DNA from: Platycnemis pennipes
Lineage: Eukaryota; Arthropoda; Insecta; Odonata; Platycnemididae
DNA length: 64,000 bases
NCBI GenBank assembly: GCA_933228895.1
Contig: OW121851.1
Location: 111,311,271-111,375,270, forward strand
Direction: 5' to 3'
Shown here: positions 21,950-31,185 of the stretch, piece by piece
Position numbering within the stretch: position 1 is the stretch's first letter
Layout of the letters: each line of letters begins with the position of its first letter
The notes under the pieces: generated by a model
Seen by the model: the letters and a program-made list of their open reading frames with translations, nothing else
Told to the model about the DNA's origin: nothing
The model's database searches: none
Made by a program: the position numbers and the translations under genes

Positions 21950-22135
21950 TTCGACTAAATGTGTAATTAGTCCTTGATAATGATACTAATTAAAGTGATG
22001 GACACAATAGGACCTTGATAATGATACCAAATAAAGTGATAGTCACAAATTGACCTTGATAATGATACTAATTAAAGTGATAGACCCAATTAGACCTTGA
22101 TAATGATACTAATAGCATCAAAACCATGGTTGAAT
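21950..22135 (+). repeat. 41-bp tandem array between CCATGG inverted arms
   Basis: Units starting CCTTGATAATGATAC begin at 21971, 22012, 22053 and about 22095 (period 41-42 bp, about 3.5 units). The array is bracketed by CACCATGGTTTCGA (left) and TCAAAACCATGGT (right), the arms of the CCATGG palindrome class at 7625 and 40684. I read it as an expanded Penelope-type terminal repeat. Confidence 0.65.
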
Positions 22136-22537
22136 AAAATATAGTAGTGTGGAATATAGAAACTATTGATAAATTTCATCAAAAATGAAGTCCATTGAAA
22201 ACAAATGCATTTAGAAGCGAAGACGTGATACGTATAATTCTTCGTGTGTAGTGCAGCAGTCCTTGAGTCATGGACGTGAACCATCGTAAAAGCTGGTCAT
22301 AAAAAGATTATAGCGTAAATTCGCCAAAAAAGAGAAAAAACTGATTAAAAATCATTATGGCTGTTAATACAAAAGCATTCTAAGAAATCAATCACAGCGA
22401 AAGGAAATTTTGCATATTATATGAGTCCAGAGGACACCCTTTCCACGGTTATTTGAGAGTTCTGCGGAATTTGGAAGCGAGGCATGCAACGGCACGACGA
22501 GTCGTGCAGGGACAGGGCAAGGCAGCAAGTACAAGCG
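22136..22537. other. Non-coding flank of the P element
   Basis: 22450-22537 is GC-richer (GCACGACGAGTCGTGC is a perfect palindrome). The matching other flank, 29802-29950, is also GC-rich. No gene was identified. Confidence 0.4.
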
Positions 22538-22546
22538 AGACATGCC
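22538..22546 (+). repeat. Target site duplication of P element, left
   Basis: AGACATGCC is repeated exactly at 29793-29801. P-superfamily insertions normally duplicate 8 bp; here 9 match, one possibly by chance. Confidence 0.85.
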
Positions 22547-22579
22547 CAAGGTGGCTATAATAGGAGGTGGTCTCAGCTG
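22547..22579 (+). repeat. P element left terminal inverted repeat
   Basis: Begins CAAGGTGGCT and ends TCTCAGCTG. Differences from the right end are at positions 8, 9 and 12 only. Confidence 0.92.
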
Positions 22580-22594
22580 GCGCGGCCGTCGGGC

Positions 22595-22612
22595 GTGACG
22601 TCACAGGGTTCC
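22595..22612 (+). repeat. P element subterminal inverted repeat, left
   Basis: GTGACGTCACAGGGTTCC is the inverse of 29723-29740 with one mismatch. It contains the palindrome TGACGTCA. Drosophila P also has a short internal inverted repeat important for transposition; the analogous role here is inference. Confidence 0.75.
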
Positions 22613-23396
22613 TAAGGCAGCGCAGTGTACACGTGCGGAGATCAGTAGTAACGGCGAATGCGAGTCAAAAAGAAGCATAGGTATACAATAGGTTAAGCAT
22701 CTCTTGTATATACGGCGAAGGAACTAATTTTTCACCAAATGCACTCAAAAAGAAATAACATTAAATATTTTCTACGAAGAATTATGTCCTCAGAGTGCCT
22801 AAAGACTAGTGCATTCTTTCTATGGTTAATGTTTATTTCGCCTTCTATGATGTTTAACTAATAATTATTTAAGAATGTAATTTATTGACCATTGCACAGT
22901 ACTCTTCTGCAATACATAAAGAAATAACAGGACTTTGTGTTTATTCCTCCAACTATTTAGCTATATAAGCGCCTACTTTCAGTGCTACTGTCCCCTTGGA
23001 GCCTCTCATTAAGAACATGCTAAACATTCCGGGTTTCTTTTCACCCTTCCATTCTCATCCTGGTACCTTTCCTCCATGCCAGAAGCTTGAAAAAACTGGT
23101 GGGATGATATACCAATGATCAGTCAGAAGTGTCGAAAACTTTCGGAATCATGAAACATTTGAGTGGTACTAGTATATTTTTGGCCATCATGTCTATATTC
23201 CACTAAGTGTTGTCACATTCAATCCAAGTCACTGACAACGAAATTCAACAAGCATTTACACAATGACAACAAATTAAAATGCTTAATTTTCAACATCATT
23301 ATTTTATTGCAATTACTTTTGTAGAAAACAATGAAAAACAGGAGATCCAAGAACATGGAAAAGCATCTACGCATTGAGGGACTAAGTTGTTATTTT

Positions 23397-23466
23397 TTAG
23401 CTTTTTTTCTTCTGCCGCTGTTGCCTGTCGGTTATTATTTCCCTATTAAGAAATTTTATTCTAATG
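23397..23466 (-). pseudogene. Last codons of P transposase, cut off by pogo insertion
   Basis: Minus-strand codons read YIRIKFLNREIITDRQQRQK then KKS and a stop. These are the usual basic C-terminal end of P transposases (pattern IRIxxLN). They are separated from the rest of the gene by the pogo-like element that begins at 23469. Confidence 0.75.
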
Positions 23467-23479
23467 TAGGGTAAAGGAA

Positions 23480-23715
23480 CCTAATTTGGTGATAAATTCT
23501 GTATTTTTATAAATAATCAGCCTCTGTATCATAAAATCTAGTGGAAAATGCCTATGATAATTAAACTTGGATTTGGTTGTTATAAGTATTGAAAAATAAT
23601 ATCTTTCAGAGCCATAAAAGAGGAGTTGTGGATGTTTTCATACTTCTATTACATTGCTACCTAATTTGGTGACATGGCACCTAATTTGGTGATATGGGTA
23701 CCTTAATTTGGTGAT
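23480..23715 (+). repeat. Iterated 14-bp subterminal motif, left cluster
   Basis: CCTAATTTGGTGAT or a one-base variant occurs at 23480, 23660, 23680 and 23701 (CCTTAATTTGGTGAT). The right side has direct copies at 25995, 26012 and 26029, and inverted copies at 26548 and 26565. The first and last lie in the terminal repeats. Iterons of this type are usually transposase binding sites. Confidence 0.8.
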
Positions 23716-23979
23716 TCTATAAGACAAGACAAAAAGTTGTGAAATAAGCGATATATTATTGCACTTTTTATATCATGAACAACCTATGGAGATTAATGAA
23801 CAATGTGATCTGTAAAGTAACATGTCTTAATTGACATAACTTGAAATAACATATGTAACAAAAAAAATGTGCATAAAATGTGTTACAATCATATTTGTAA
23901 CACGTTTGACACATTGAAATGTACAAATTAAATATTAAATTTATAGCAATTCTTTTAAGTTAGTTCAATGTTGGAAGCT

Positions 23980-26480
23980 TAGTCATCAGAGCAATCAATA
24001 TCAAACATGTAAATATGGCCAATCACAGGTTCACTTTGGCAAAGTTCGTGGTAGGGACTGAGACAGAACGTGCACTCCATCCATTTATTGCCATTTTTTC
24101 TCTTTTGTCCCAAGAAAATAGCCCATTACAGGAACCACAAGTCCATTCTTCATCATCATAGTCCTTGGGTTTTGATTTTTTGCGTCGTTTTGATGTTCCT
24201 GAATGTCCAGCTGAATCAGGAAATTTGCCTCTTTTGCCATTGCTTGAATCAAGTTTACTCACTGGTGGGGCTGTTGGTTGCGTCTCCGTTAGGACTCGAG
24301 GCTTTGGATTGGTAACCCTTGCTCTTGTAGGTTTCCTGCTAACATTTGCATTTGGAGCTTTCAAGATGTTATCAACTGGACACAATGACGTCTGTTCACC
24401 TTGCTTAGGTGGTGGAGTTGGTGACTTAATGGCAGAAATGTCTTCCTGTAGATATGGACGCTTAGTCAGCACGGATGGAGCAAGTTTCTCTCGGGAAATG
24501 ACACTTCGATCCAGTGGTATGATTCCACAGGACTTAGAGCATTTTTGATGTTTTTGCAGACATTGCTTTAACAAACGGCATCTTGAAAATAGTGTGAAAA
24601 TTTCGTTTGATTGGCTTCTCTGTTGGGTGTATCGCCACGTAATCGTTGAGTTCATCTTCTCACCAAGCTCTCTTAAGTGCTTTGTAAACTCCAACATCCA
24701 GAGGCTGCAGTATGTGGGTGTTGTGAGAAGGGAATGTCAAGATGTGAATCTCATTTTGACGAGCAAGTTCTACGATTTCTGGAGTTATGTGTGCCCCAAG
24801 TGCTATTGGCTTCAAGGAAAAACAGAAACCACTGGAGAAACAATGGGGGCGTTTACTCGGAACCGAAATCGCAATTTTGTACACGGAATTGTTAGATGGA
24901 AACGAAAAAGAATTTTTGTGAAAAATTCATCTTCTAACCATAAAACCATTCACTCATAAATCCAAAATTAAAATAAGCAAAATGTGACGCCCACCGAAAA
25001 GCTGCTCTGATAACATTGGCGTCATTTTCCTCCCATCCTTGACTGCTTTTCGTGGAAGCGAAGGGAGTGGAGGGGGTTCTCGGAAGGTCTACTCGCACAG
25101 ATGCTGTCGCAACTGTCCTATTGGAAGAGTCAGCTGTGTCACCCATTGCGATAAGACAAAGTAGCTTCGCGGGCTCAGTTGTGATTGGACGAAGTCTTTA
25201 TACGTCAGAGGTTGCACCACGCCGACTTTTCCGAAAGGGTTAAAAACATCAGTTTTTCGCCGCTTATAACTCGATAAATATTTGATGGATCAAAAAACAG
25301 AAAAATACGGATATTTTTATTTTACCAACTCTATCAGATTCGGCAATTAAAAAATCATGGTAAACGACCCCATTCCTTTGTGATCCAACCCCTATCAGAG
25401 AGATGAACTTGGGTGTTCGGTAGACAGTCCCTCTTGTAGTCGTCATTTCAACGAGAACCTTTGAAAATGATGAAAGGGGGTATCCAGGGGCCATTAGCAC
25501 AAACGCAGCCAACTAAAGTCATAGTTCCCTCGTTCTCCATAGCTACGTCTGTATACAAACTGTTTCCCTACTTCAGCCCCAGCCTTGTTACGCATGACAA
25601 CATTATACCTACATCAAGCCAGTTTCATCAACATTCCACACGTGATCCTCCAGCTTTCTATTAGTAGGTAAGCCCAATTTTTATAGCATCATTAAGCTTG
25701 TCAAAATATTCGTTGATCATCAAAGGGTTGGCCATGGAAGCCCTATAGGCTGACAGGTTTTCTGGAACCCTAAAGTCAATCCGTACCGTTGTTTAAATGT
25801 AACCACCATTTCCTGCTTGCACAATTTTTCTGTCTGTTGAAGAACTGTTCGCGACCAGACGCTTCGGCCACCTGGTAAGCAATCACCCTTACTTTTTTCA
25901 CAGTCAGTCCAAATCCAAGTTCCTACATTTGAATTATGTTAAATAGCAGAATTCAACAACATTAGCATAAATACATATTTATTTTCGTGGTAAACCTAAT
26001 TTGGCGAAACACCTAATTTGGTGATACACCTAATTTGGTGATAGGCTGTACAACAATATTTTTATATAAAAGCATAGTTATGAGTGTGGTCTAACATTCT
26101 GTGGTCCCGAGAACCATAAATATTAATTTTAAATGCCTACTTTAATTTTTTGAAATATTGTCAGGATAACCATGTCATTGATGAGCTCGAGAAACCTTAT
26201 TTTTTCACCAGATTGCTAAGACTACACAAGGCGTAGTCACCAGGAAAACTAATAAAATAACTTAATTTATATTTCTCTAAGGTCTTGTGAGGATAATACT
26301 GGCCAATTACGAAATTTGAATTGATATACACTCCTTAAAATTAATAAAGAGTGAAGATACTCACGAATTAATGTAAAATGCCCTATTCACTTGCGTAGAA
26401 TTGCTTCCACTTCATCTACAACACGCTTACTGAAAGAAATTGCGCTTTCACGGTCATCAGAAAAAAATAGTCAACCTACG
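23980..26480 (-). pseudogene. pogo/Tigger-like transposase, degenerate and split by a MITE
   Basis: Reading leftwards: N-terminal DNA-binding remnants (VVDEVEAILRK near 26410; ELGFGLTVKKVRVIAYQVAE near 25900); catalytic-domain pieces (VPENLSAYRASMANP near 25750; GPWIPP near 25490); the MITE; then HITPEIVELARQNEIHILTF and HNTHILQPLDVGVYKALKRA at about 24795-24665, the hallmark of the pogo/Tigger DDE domain. A TGA follows the W after KRA and at least two frameshifts occur (about 24545 and 24100). The C-terminus has a zinc-finger-like WTCGSC...WMECTFC...HELC pattern ending FDIDCSDD at about 23983. It is non-functional. The chromatin-reader-like Cys/His tail is known in insect members of this family. 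Confidence 0.85.
24842..25374 (-). mobile_element. 533-bp MITE (family A), copy 1, nested in pogo-like transposase
   Basis: Ends are AATGGGGGCGTTTACTCGG on one side and the inverse of AATGGGGTCGTTTACC on the other. It is the inverse of 58383-58921 over its full length. No ORF of interest. It interrupts the DDE domain of the pogo-like transposase. The target duplication is unclear because AAT/ATT at the ends is itself palindromic. Confidence 0.88.
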
Positions 26481-26591
26481 TCATTTATTATCCACATGGG
26501 AAGTTATTTGAGCGACACCATTGATGGTGAGAGCGGATGCAAAATGTATCACCAACATAGGTGTATCACCAAATTAGGTTCCTTCATCCTA

Positions 26592-29551
26592 TACCCTTTG
26601 TAATATTAAAGTTTTCAACACCTTACTGGGGATGTCAACCTCTGTGCTTATTTTTTTGTACAATGTATCTGTAATACATTTATGGATGACTTTCTTCTTC
26701 TAGCATATTTTCTGGAAAAGTATTTCAAATTTCAACACTTGCTCTCGCCACCAGTCACTTGGTTCTATCAACCCACTAAATGATAGATGGCTAATCCAAA
26801 GTTGGCAATCTATAATCATTAGCTAAATGAAATTTATAAGTTAACTGCCTAACTCAGGGTGCTTGGCGTGAAATGTTTTTGCTACCCACCCAGCTAAATA
26901 TAGCAGCCCGTCTTTGGTAGCCTCCTCTGAAATAATACTCTCAGAACTAGGCCTCTGATCACATGGGTCACTAGATAGCTCACTGGATGAATCTGCTGAG
27001 TGAGGTGCTTCCCTAACCTTGGCTTTTGATAACTTTAAACCACATTCTCGATGATGAATTCTTCTGGGGCGAAATCTGTATTGCTATTCCTTGAAATTAC
27101 TCCCTGGTTTTACCCAAGAATGACCATCCTCAACCGCATTTGGGCATTTAAAGGAGAAGGATGATGATTAAGCCCTCCTCTGTGTCTAAACTGAGAAAAG
27201 AGGTTCTCCAAGCCATCTTGATTGAGCTTCGATGTCATTTTATATCAACAATCACTGGAGGATTTCATCTCAATAAATAAGGCTTTCAGAGAACAGTTTG
27301 ACATCAATATGCCTTTTTGAAATGGTAGCAGAGATTTCCGGCCCATGCCTCTCATGTCAGAGACAAGGAAATTTTCAAGATCTGCCACCTGTGATTCAAA
27401 ATCAGAGCCAAAAGCACTTTTAGATTTTATATTTGCATAGAGCACACGACTGTTGAAAATAACAAACCACTTATTAAAATTTTCAATAAAATTAGCTAGA
27501 ATTAGCCTCTCTTGATTGTCACTTGCATCATAATGCTTCCAAGCTGTGACCGTGGTATGGGACATCAGTTGAGCTGCAAGCCTAACATTTTGTCTTGAAT
27601 GTTTCTCACAGTTGATGTGAGAAGAAGTTAGAAGTTATGCGAAATAGATATGACACCTCACTTCCAGTCTGCCTGATTAATTTATGTATTAGATCACTCT
27701 TTACAATATCTCCATTTCCCATTATGAACCCTCCGTCGAGAAAATGGTTCCTTAATAGCTTAAGAAGATGAGGGACATCTGAAAAGCAGTATACTTTCCT
27801 GCCTCTGAAAGTAAACCAACTTCTTTCATGGAACTCTCTCAGCTCTTTCCATAGCCCTAAATTGGCTCCAGCATTGTCGCATACTTCTATTACAACAGTA
27901 TGCCTTGCAGAGGCAATGTCAGTTATTACAGATTCCAAAATAATTTTTGATATCTTTGTGTCAAAATTGACGTAAACCGGTTGTTTCCACTGGGAAAACA
28001 ATCCCCTCGCAATCATTACCATCATTTGCTTATGAGGCCCAATAATCTTATCTGCTGAAAAATAGGTACCTAATTCAAACAAATGATTAAAAATATCAAA
28101 AGAATGCAATCATCTGAAGAAATCCAAAATTGCTCATTATAGCAATTAAAATTTAATGATATCAAACAACACAAACCTCTTTTATCCATCTCATATACTT
28201 CAACTTTCATTACATCACACTGATGGACTGTAAATTTTTCTGAAGGTGACATCCTTAGAGAGGCCACTCCCATTACTTTTAAAACATCCTTCAGTATGCC
28301 TTGACCTATACTGATGTCATTGGCCCATCTCTGTAATGTGGATATTCCTGATTTAAATGGAAAAATGAGAATTGAAGGAGCATACATTTTGCTAGAATTT
28401 TAATATTATTATATGCATAGTATAATTGGATATAAATATTAAGCTTATATAAGTGTTATTGTTATTTATTGGACGGTATTAATAATATTAATAGGATATA
28501 AAATGCATGAATCTAATAAAAATGTATTAAAATGTAGTTATGCACTGAATGCCAAAGCTCTATGAGGAGCAATTATTGACTAACCTGGGAGAGGAAACTT
28601 AAGTTGGTTTCTTAAGTAGATGTAGCATCTTTTGCTTAAATATATAATGAAGAAAGCCATTCCAATTTCATCATAGTTCCATGACTTCACCTGTTTTATT
28701 CCCAGAGAGAAATAGGGCAATCTGACCTTCAGTAAAAATTTTTAAAAGTACTTTTTTCACACTTTCATTCACCAAGGCCTCTATTTCATTAACCTCCTTC
28801 TGAATCTCTTTCATATTAGCTTCATACTTAAGCTTTAAAGCCTATAATGGCAGAAGAACGCAACTGAACTACATTGTATTCATTCTGTAATCAATGAAAC
28901 CCCGAGAAAATGTGCTTTGGCATGTAATAAAAGTTTAAGTACAAACTTACGTTGAAGTTCTCGAGCAACTGAGCATGGTCCTTGAGAAGAGCTGCCTACA
29001 ATTCCTCCATAGTTTTCTCTACAAGCTCCTAAATATGATAATTCAATTCGTAACTGCTGCAAAATTTTTGGTGAAAGAAACGTCATTTGTTTACCATATT
29101 GTAACCTCAAATTTTCCATTCACTAACCATCGGTTCGGCAAAACATTCCTGAATGTGTCCACTTGCTTCTTCAAGAAGTTCTCTGACCAAGGCTTTCTTT
29201 TCTCTTATTTTCTGACGATTTTCTCGAGCATTTGGAGATTTAAGATGGTGGTTTTGTGGATGCAAAAAATGCAAACATGGAATACTTCCGGGTCTTAAAA
29301 TATTTGAGTCTCGAAAAATTCATTTCGGCCATCACGTTTCTTTCGAAATTATCATCCTTGAAACGCTCGGAGCACACATGTCCATTATCCGGATTCCAGC
29401 TATCTTTCCTTTTGCATGCTTCCACCCACAACTGTTTTATATGAGGATCTTTTGGAAAGCTGAAATATCCAATGTACTTCTCCCCACTCGAGGCTCTCGT
29501 TTTATAAAAGCTGTTTGAGCACACAGCAACAGAACACCGTTTACCAGGCAA
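26592..29551 (-). pseudogene. P element transposase (THAP9-like), degenerate
   Basis: Exons read leftwards. 29551-29240: N-terminal THAP domain (MPGKRCSVAVCSNSF; WNPDNGHVCSERFKDDNF), with the zinc-ligand His replaced by Arg (CSER for CSEH). About 28860-28585: GQIALFLSG, then after a frameshift KSWNYDEIGMA and YLRNQLKFPLP. Intron 28348-28584. 28347-28177: ISTLQRWANDISIGQGILKD. Intron 28055-28176. 28054-27610: IIGPHKQMMVMIARGLFSQW, FDTKISK, CDNAGANLGLWKELR, DVPHLLKLLRN. A frameshift near 27620 leads to QNVRLAAQLMSHTTVTAWKH. A TGA at about 27245 precedes TSKLNQDGLENLFS, the signature acidic motif, and HPSPLNAQMRLRMVILG. Further stops or very small introns follow before GLLYLAGWVAKTFHAKHPEL and WISHLSFSGLIEPSDWW. 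Several lesions make it inactive. Confidence 0.9.
29240..29551 (-). pseudogene. THAP DNA-binding domain exon of the P transposase
   Basis: A 103-codon ORF starting at ATG 29551. THAP zinc ligands: C6 and C11 (C-x4-C) and the Cys of VCSER are present. The His two residues after that Cys is Arg (codon CGT, one change from CAT). The downstream AVPTIF-type box is replaced by unrelated residues (KYFKTRKYSMF), which may be read-through into an intron. The THAP domain recognises the subterminal DNA of the element. Confidence 0.85.
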
Positions 29552-29722
29552 ATTTTCATGAGTAGATAATTCTTATATATGTAGATAATTCAAAACAGAA
29601 TTAAAATAATTAAAGCAACACTAATTCCACATCTAACGCCCCGACAGAACGTCCACACCGTCTATTCAAGCGAAGTAATGCAATGGTTATCACACGTACC
29701 GTCACGGTATCCACAGCAGCGT

Positions 29723-29740
29723 GGAACCCAGTGACGTCAC
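29723..29740 (-). repeat. P element subterminal inverted repeat, right
   Basis: GGAACCCAGTGACGTCAC, the inverse of 22595-22612 with one mismatch, 20 bp inside the terminal repeat. Confidence 0.75.
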
Positions 29741-29759
29741 ACACTTCCTCTGCTACAAT

Positions 29760-29792
29760 CAGCTGAGACCACCTCCTATTCTACTCACCTTG
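29760..29792 (-). repeat. P element right terminal inverted repeat
   Basis: The inverse of 22547-22579 at 30 of 33 positions. It is followed at once by the AGACATGCC duplication at 29793-29801. Confidence 0.92.
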
Positions 29793-29801
29793 AGACATGC
29801 C

Positions 29802-30383
29802 AGTCAAGAGTGCCGAGAGAGATCTGCCCCCTCTTGATGTTCCGTACAAAAACGGGGCGAGGCAACGTCCCGTTGTCCTAATTCCCTTCCTAGTAGGAGG
29901 GAGTGGGGAGACGGGAGGGGGTGGCGACAGTTCCTCCGACATCTCAATAGATCACCAAAAAATGAAAAAAAAAAAGAGGTGAACTTAATTGTGCGGGAAT
30001 ACTGAACAAGGATACAAAACTGGTGCTTTCGTAGGAAGCTAAAGATTTGCAGGGAAGAGAAGAATGTGCAATTAAAATAGATTTCTACTTTTCTGTCTAT
30101 TAAAATTTTATTCTATTTGTACAATTAGTTAACAAACATAAACATAATAAGTAACTGGTGCAGAATAAGTTCCTAGATGCTTTAATAAAACGATTGTATA
30201 ATTTTCTTATATGTTGTTCAAAATGAATATAGGTCAATAACAACTACAAGCAAATGTTTTAGTTAATTTCTTATTTACCTATTTATAATGATTATGTAAA
30301 TAACAGATTAATTGTTAAATGCAATGGAGGGTGGCGTTACTTTGTGGAACTCCTTCATGGTGAACACAAGGGGAAAAAAAATA
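29802..30383. other. Right flank of P element, no gene
   Basis: 29802-29950 is GC-rich with a short ORF (29797-29982, 61 codons) of no recognisable content. 30000-30330 is AT-rich. The motif GGCGTTACTTTGTGGAACT at 30333-30351 recurs at 59241 just outside another Penelope-type palindrome. Confidence 0.4.
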
Positions 30384-31185
30384 CTTTGCTGGTCCACAGG
30401 ATATGATTTTATTGCGACCGGTTTCGATACAGCGTATCATCATCTGGCAAATTTTGCAGGATAGTACATGGCATTTATACACTTGAAGCGGGGGGGAGGG
30501 GGGGGGGGTACTAAAGACAAAATGAGTGCTGGAAAACACAGCGGAGTATATAAACTTCAATGTAATGACTGCAATTCTTGTTACATAGGGAAAACTGGAC
30601 GGAATTTCAACATCAGGGCCAAGGAACATCATTCTTGTTTTACTAACAACAACCACACCTCACACTTTGCCAAGCACCTCTTGGATTCCAACCACACCAG
30701 CGAATTCAAACCAATAATCCTTCACAGAGAAAGTAACGGCCCAAGGCTTGACGCACTCGAGCAGTTGGAAATTTTTGTGGGCCAAACCTTACCCGACGTC
30801 ACACTAGTTAATGAGCAATTGTATTCTCACCACTCACCCCTGTTTAATGTGTTTTCCGCGAAACAATCACAGACACCACTCACCTCTCCTTAATGTGTCC
30901 CGTCAGCTCATTCCTGCCGCACTCCACCACCCTCATTTACCTCATGCAGTGAAGATCCATCAGCGGTTCATACTTCCTCAAACTGACCTTCCCTTTCCTT
31001 TCTCCCCCCCCCCCCCCCGATTCCCTTCCGGATCCCGCCACCCTTTTCTCTTTTTCTCCCCCCCCCCCGCCTTTTCGCCCGCTTCAAGTGTAGAAATGCC
31101 ATGTACTATCCTGTAAATTTGCCAGATGATGATACGCTGTATCGAAACCGGTCGCAATAAAATCATATCCTGTGGACCAGCAAAG
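30384..31185 (+). mobile_element. Penelope-like element remnant with inverted arms
   Basis: The left arm 30384-30495 (CTTTGCTGGTCCACAGG, TGCGACCGGTTTCGATAC, GTATCATCATCTGGC, CTTGAAGCGGG) is the inverse of the right arm 31075-31185. Between them lies a GIY-YIG endonuclease ORF, the hallmark second domain of Penelope-like retroelements. The RT domain is absent. The plus strand of the right arm reads CAGATGA (31123-31129), a GATAC-GCT-GTATC stem, GAAAC and CGGTC. This is a hammerhead layout with one core substitution (CUGAUGA to CAGAUGA). G- and C-runs sit at the inner ends of the arms. Confidence 0.8.
30468..30893 (+). CDS. GIY-YIG endonuclease domain of a Penelope-like element (partial)
   Basis: This 141-codon ORF has the domain from about residue 26: GVYKLQCNDCNSCYIGKTGR (GIY-type and YIG motifs), Arg and EH in FNIRAKEHHSCF, FAKHLLDSNH, and LDALEQLEIF carrying the catalytic Glu region, then PLFNVF. 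These agree with the GIY-YIG module that follows the RT in Penelope-like retroelements and nicks target DNA. The C-x2-C within the first motif is typical of the canonical group. The first residues (a glycine run from the G-tract) are not native, so the ATG at 30468 is only formal. The ORF is open but cannot act alone without the RT. Confidence 0.85.
   Translation: MAFIHLKRGGGGGGTKDKMSAGKHSGVYKLQCNDCNSCYIGKTGRNFNIRAKEHHSCFTNNNHTSHFAKHLLDSNHTSEFKPIILHRESNGPRLDALEQLEIFVGQTLPDVTLVNEQLYSHHSPLFNVFSAKQSQTPLTSP

Larger units (their letters stand above)
23469..26589 (-). mobile_element. pogo/Tigger-like transposon nested in the P element
   Basis: The inverted ends share AAGGAACCTAATTTGGTGAT after GGGT- or GGAT-starting tips. 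They are flanked by TA at 23467-23468 and 26590-26591, the duplication expected of Tc1/mariner/pogo elements. The element is 3,121 bp long, including a 533-bp MITE. The transposase relic is on the minus strand. The motif CCTAATTTGGTGAT is iterated near both ends. Confidence 0.88.
22547..29792 (-). mobile_element. P-superfamily DNA transposon, full length with nested insertions
   Basis: It is bounded by 33-bp terminal inverted repeats (22547-22579 and 29760-29792, 30/33 matching). Shared core: AATAGGAGGTGGTCTCAGCT; the AGGTGGTC part recalls the Drosophila P end AAGGTGGTCCCG. Without the nested pogo-like element it is about 4.1 kb. The transposase lies on the minus strand with its THAP domain at the right end. 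P elements move by cut-and-paste using a GTP-dependent transposase. This copy has an inactive transposase but well-kept ends, so it could in principle be mobilised in trans. Confidence 0.92.

Noticed and set aside
21971..22114. Possible CRISPR-like repeat array
   Set aside because: Units are contiguous 41-42-bp tandem repeats without unique spacers, in a eukaryotic transposon-rich context.
24594..24959. 121-codon plus-strand ORF in the pogo-like element
   Set aside because: Antisense shadow of the DDE domain plus the MITE end.
29797..29982. Short plus-strand ORF just outside the P element as a host gene exon
   Set aside because: 61 codons ending in poly-lysine from an A-run; no splice context or domain.
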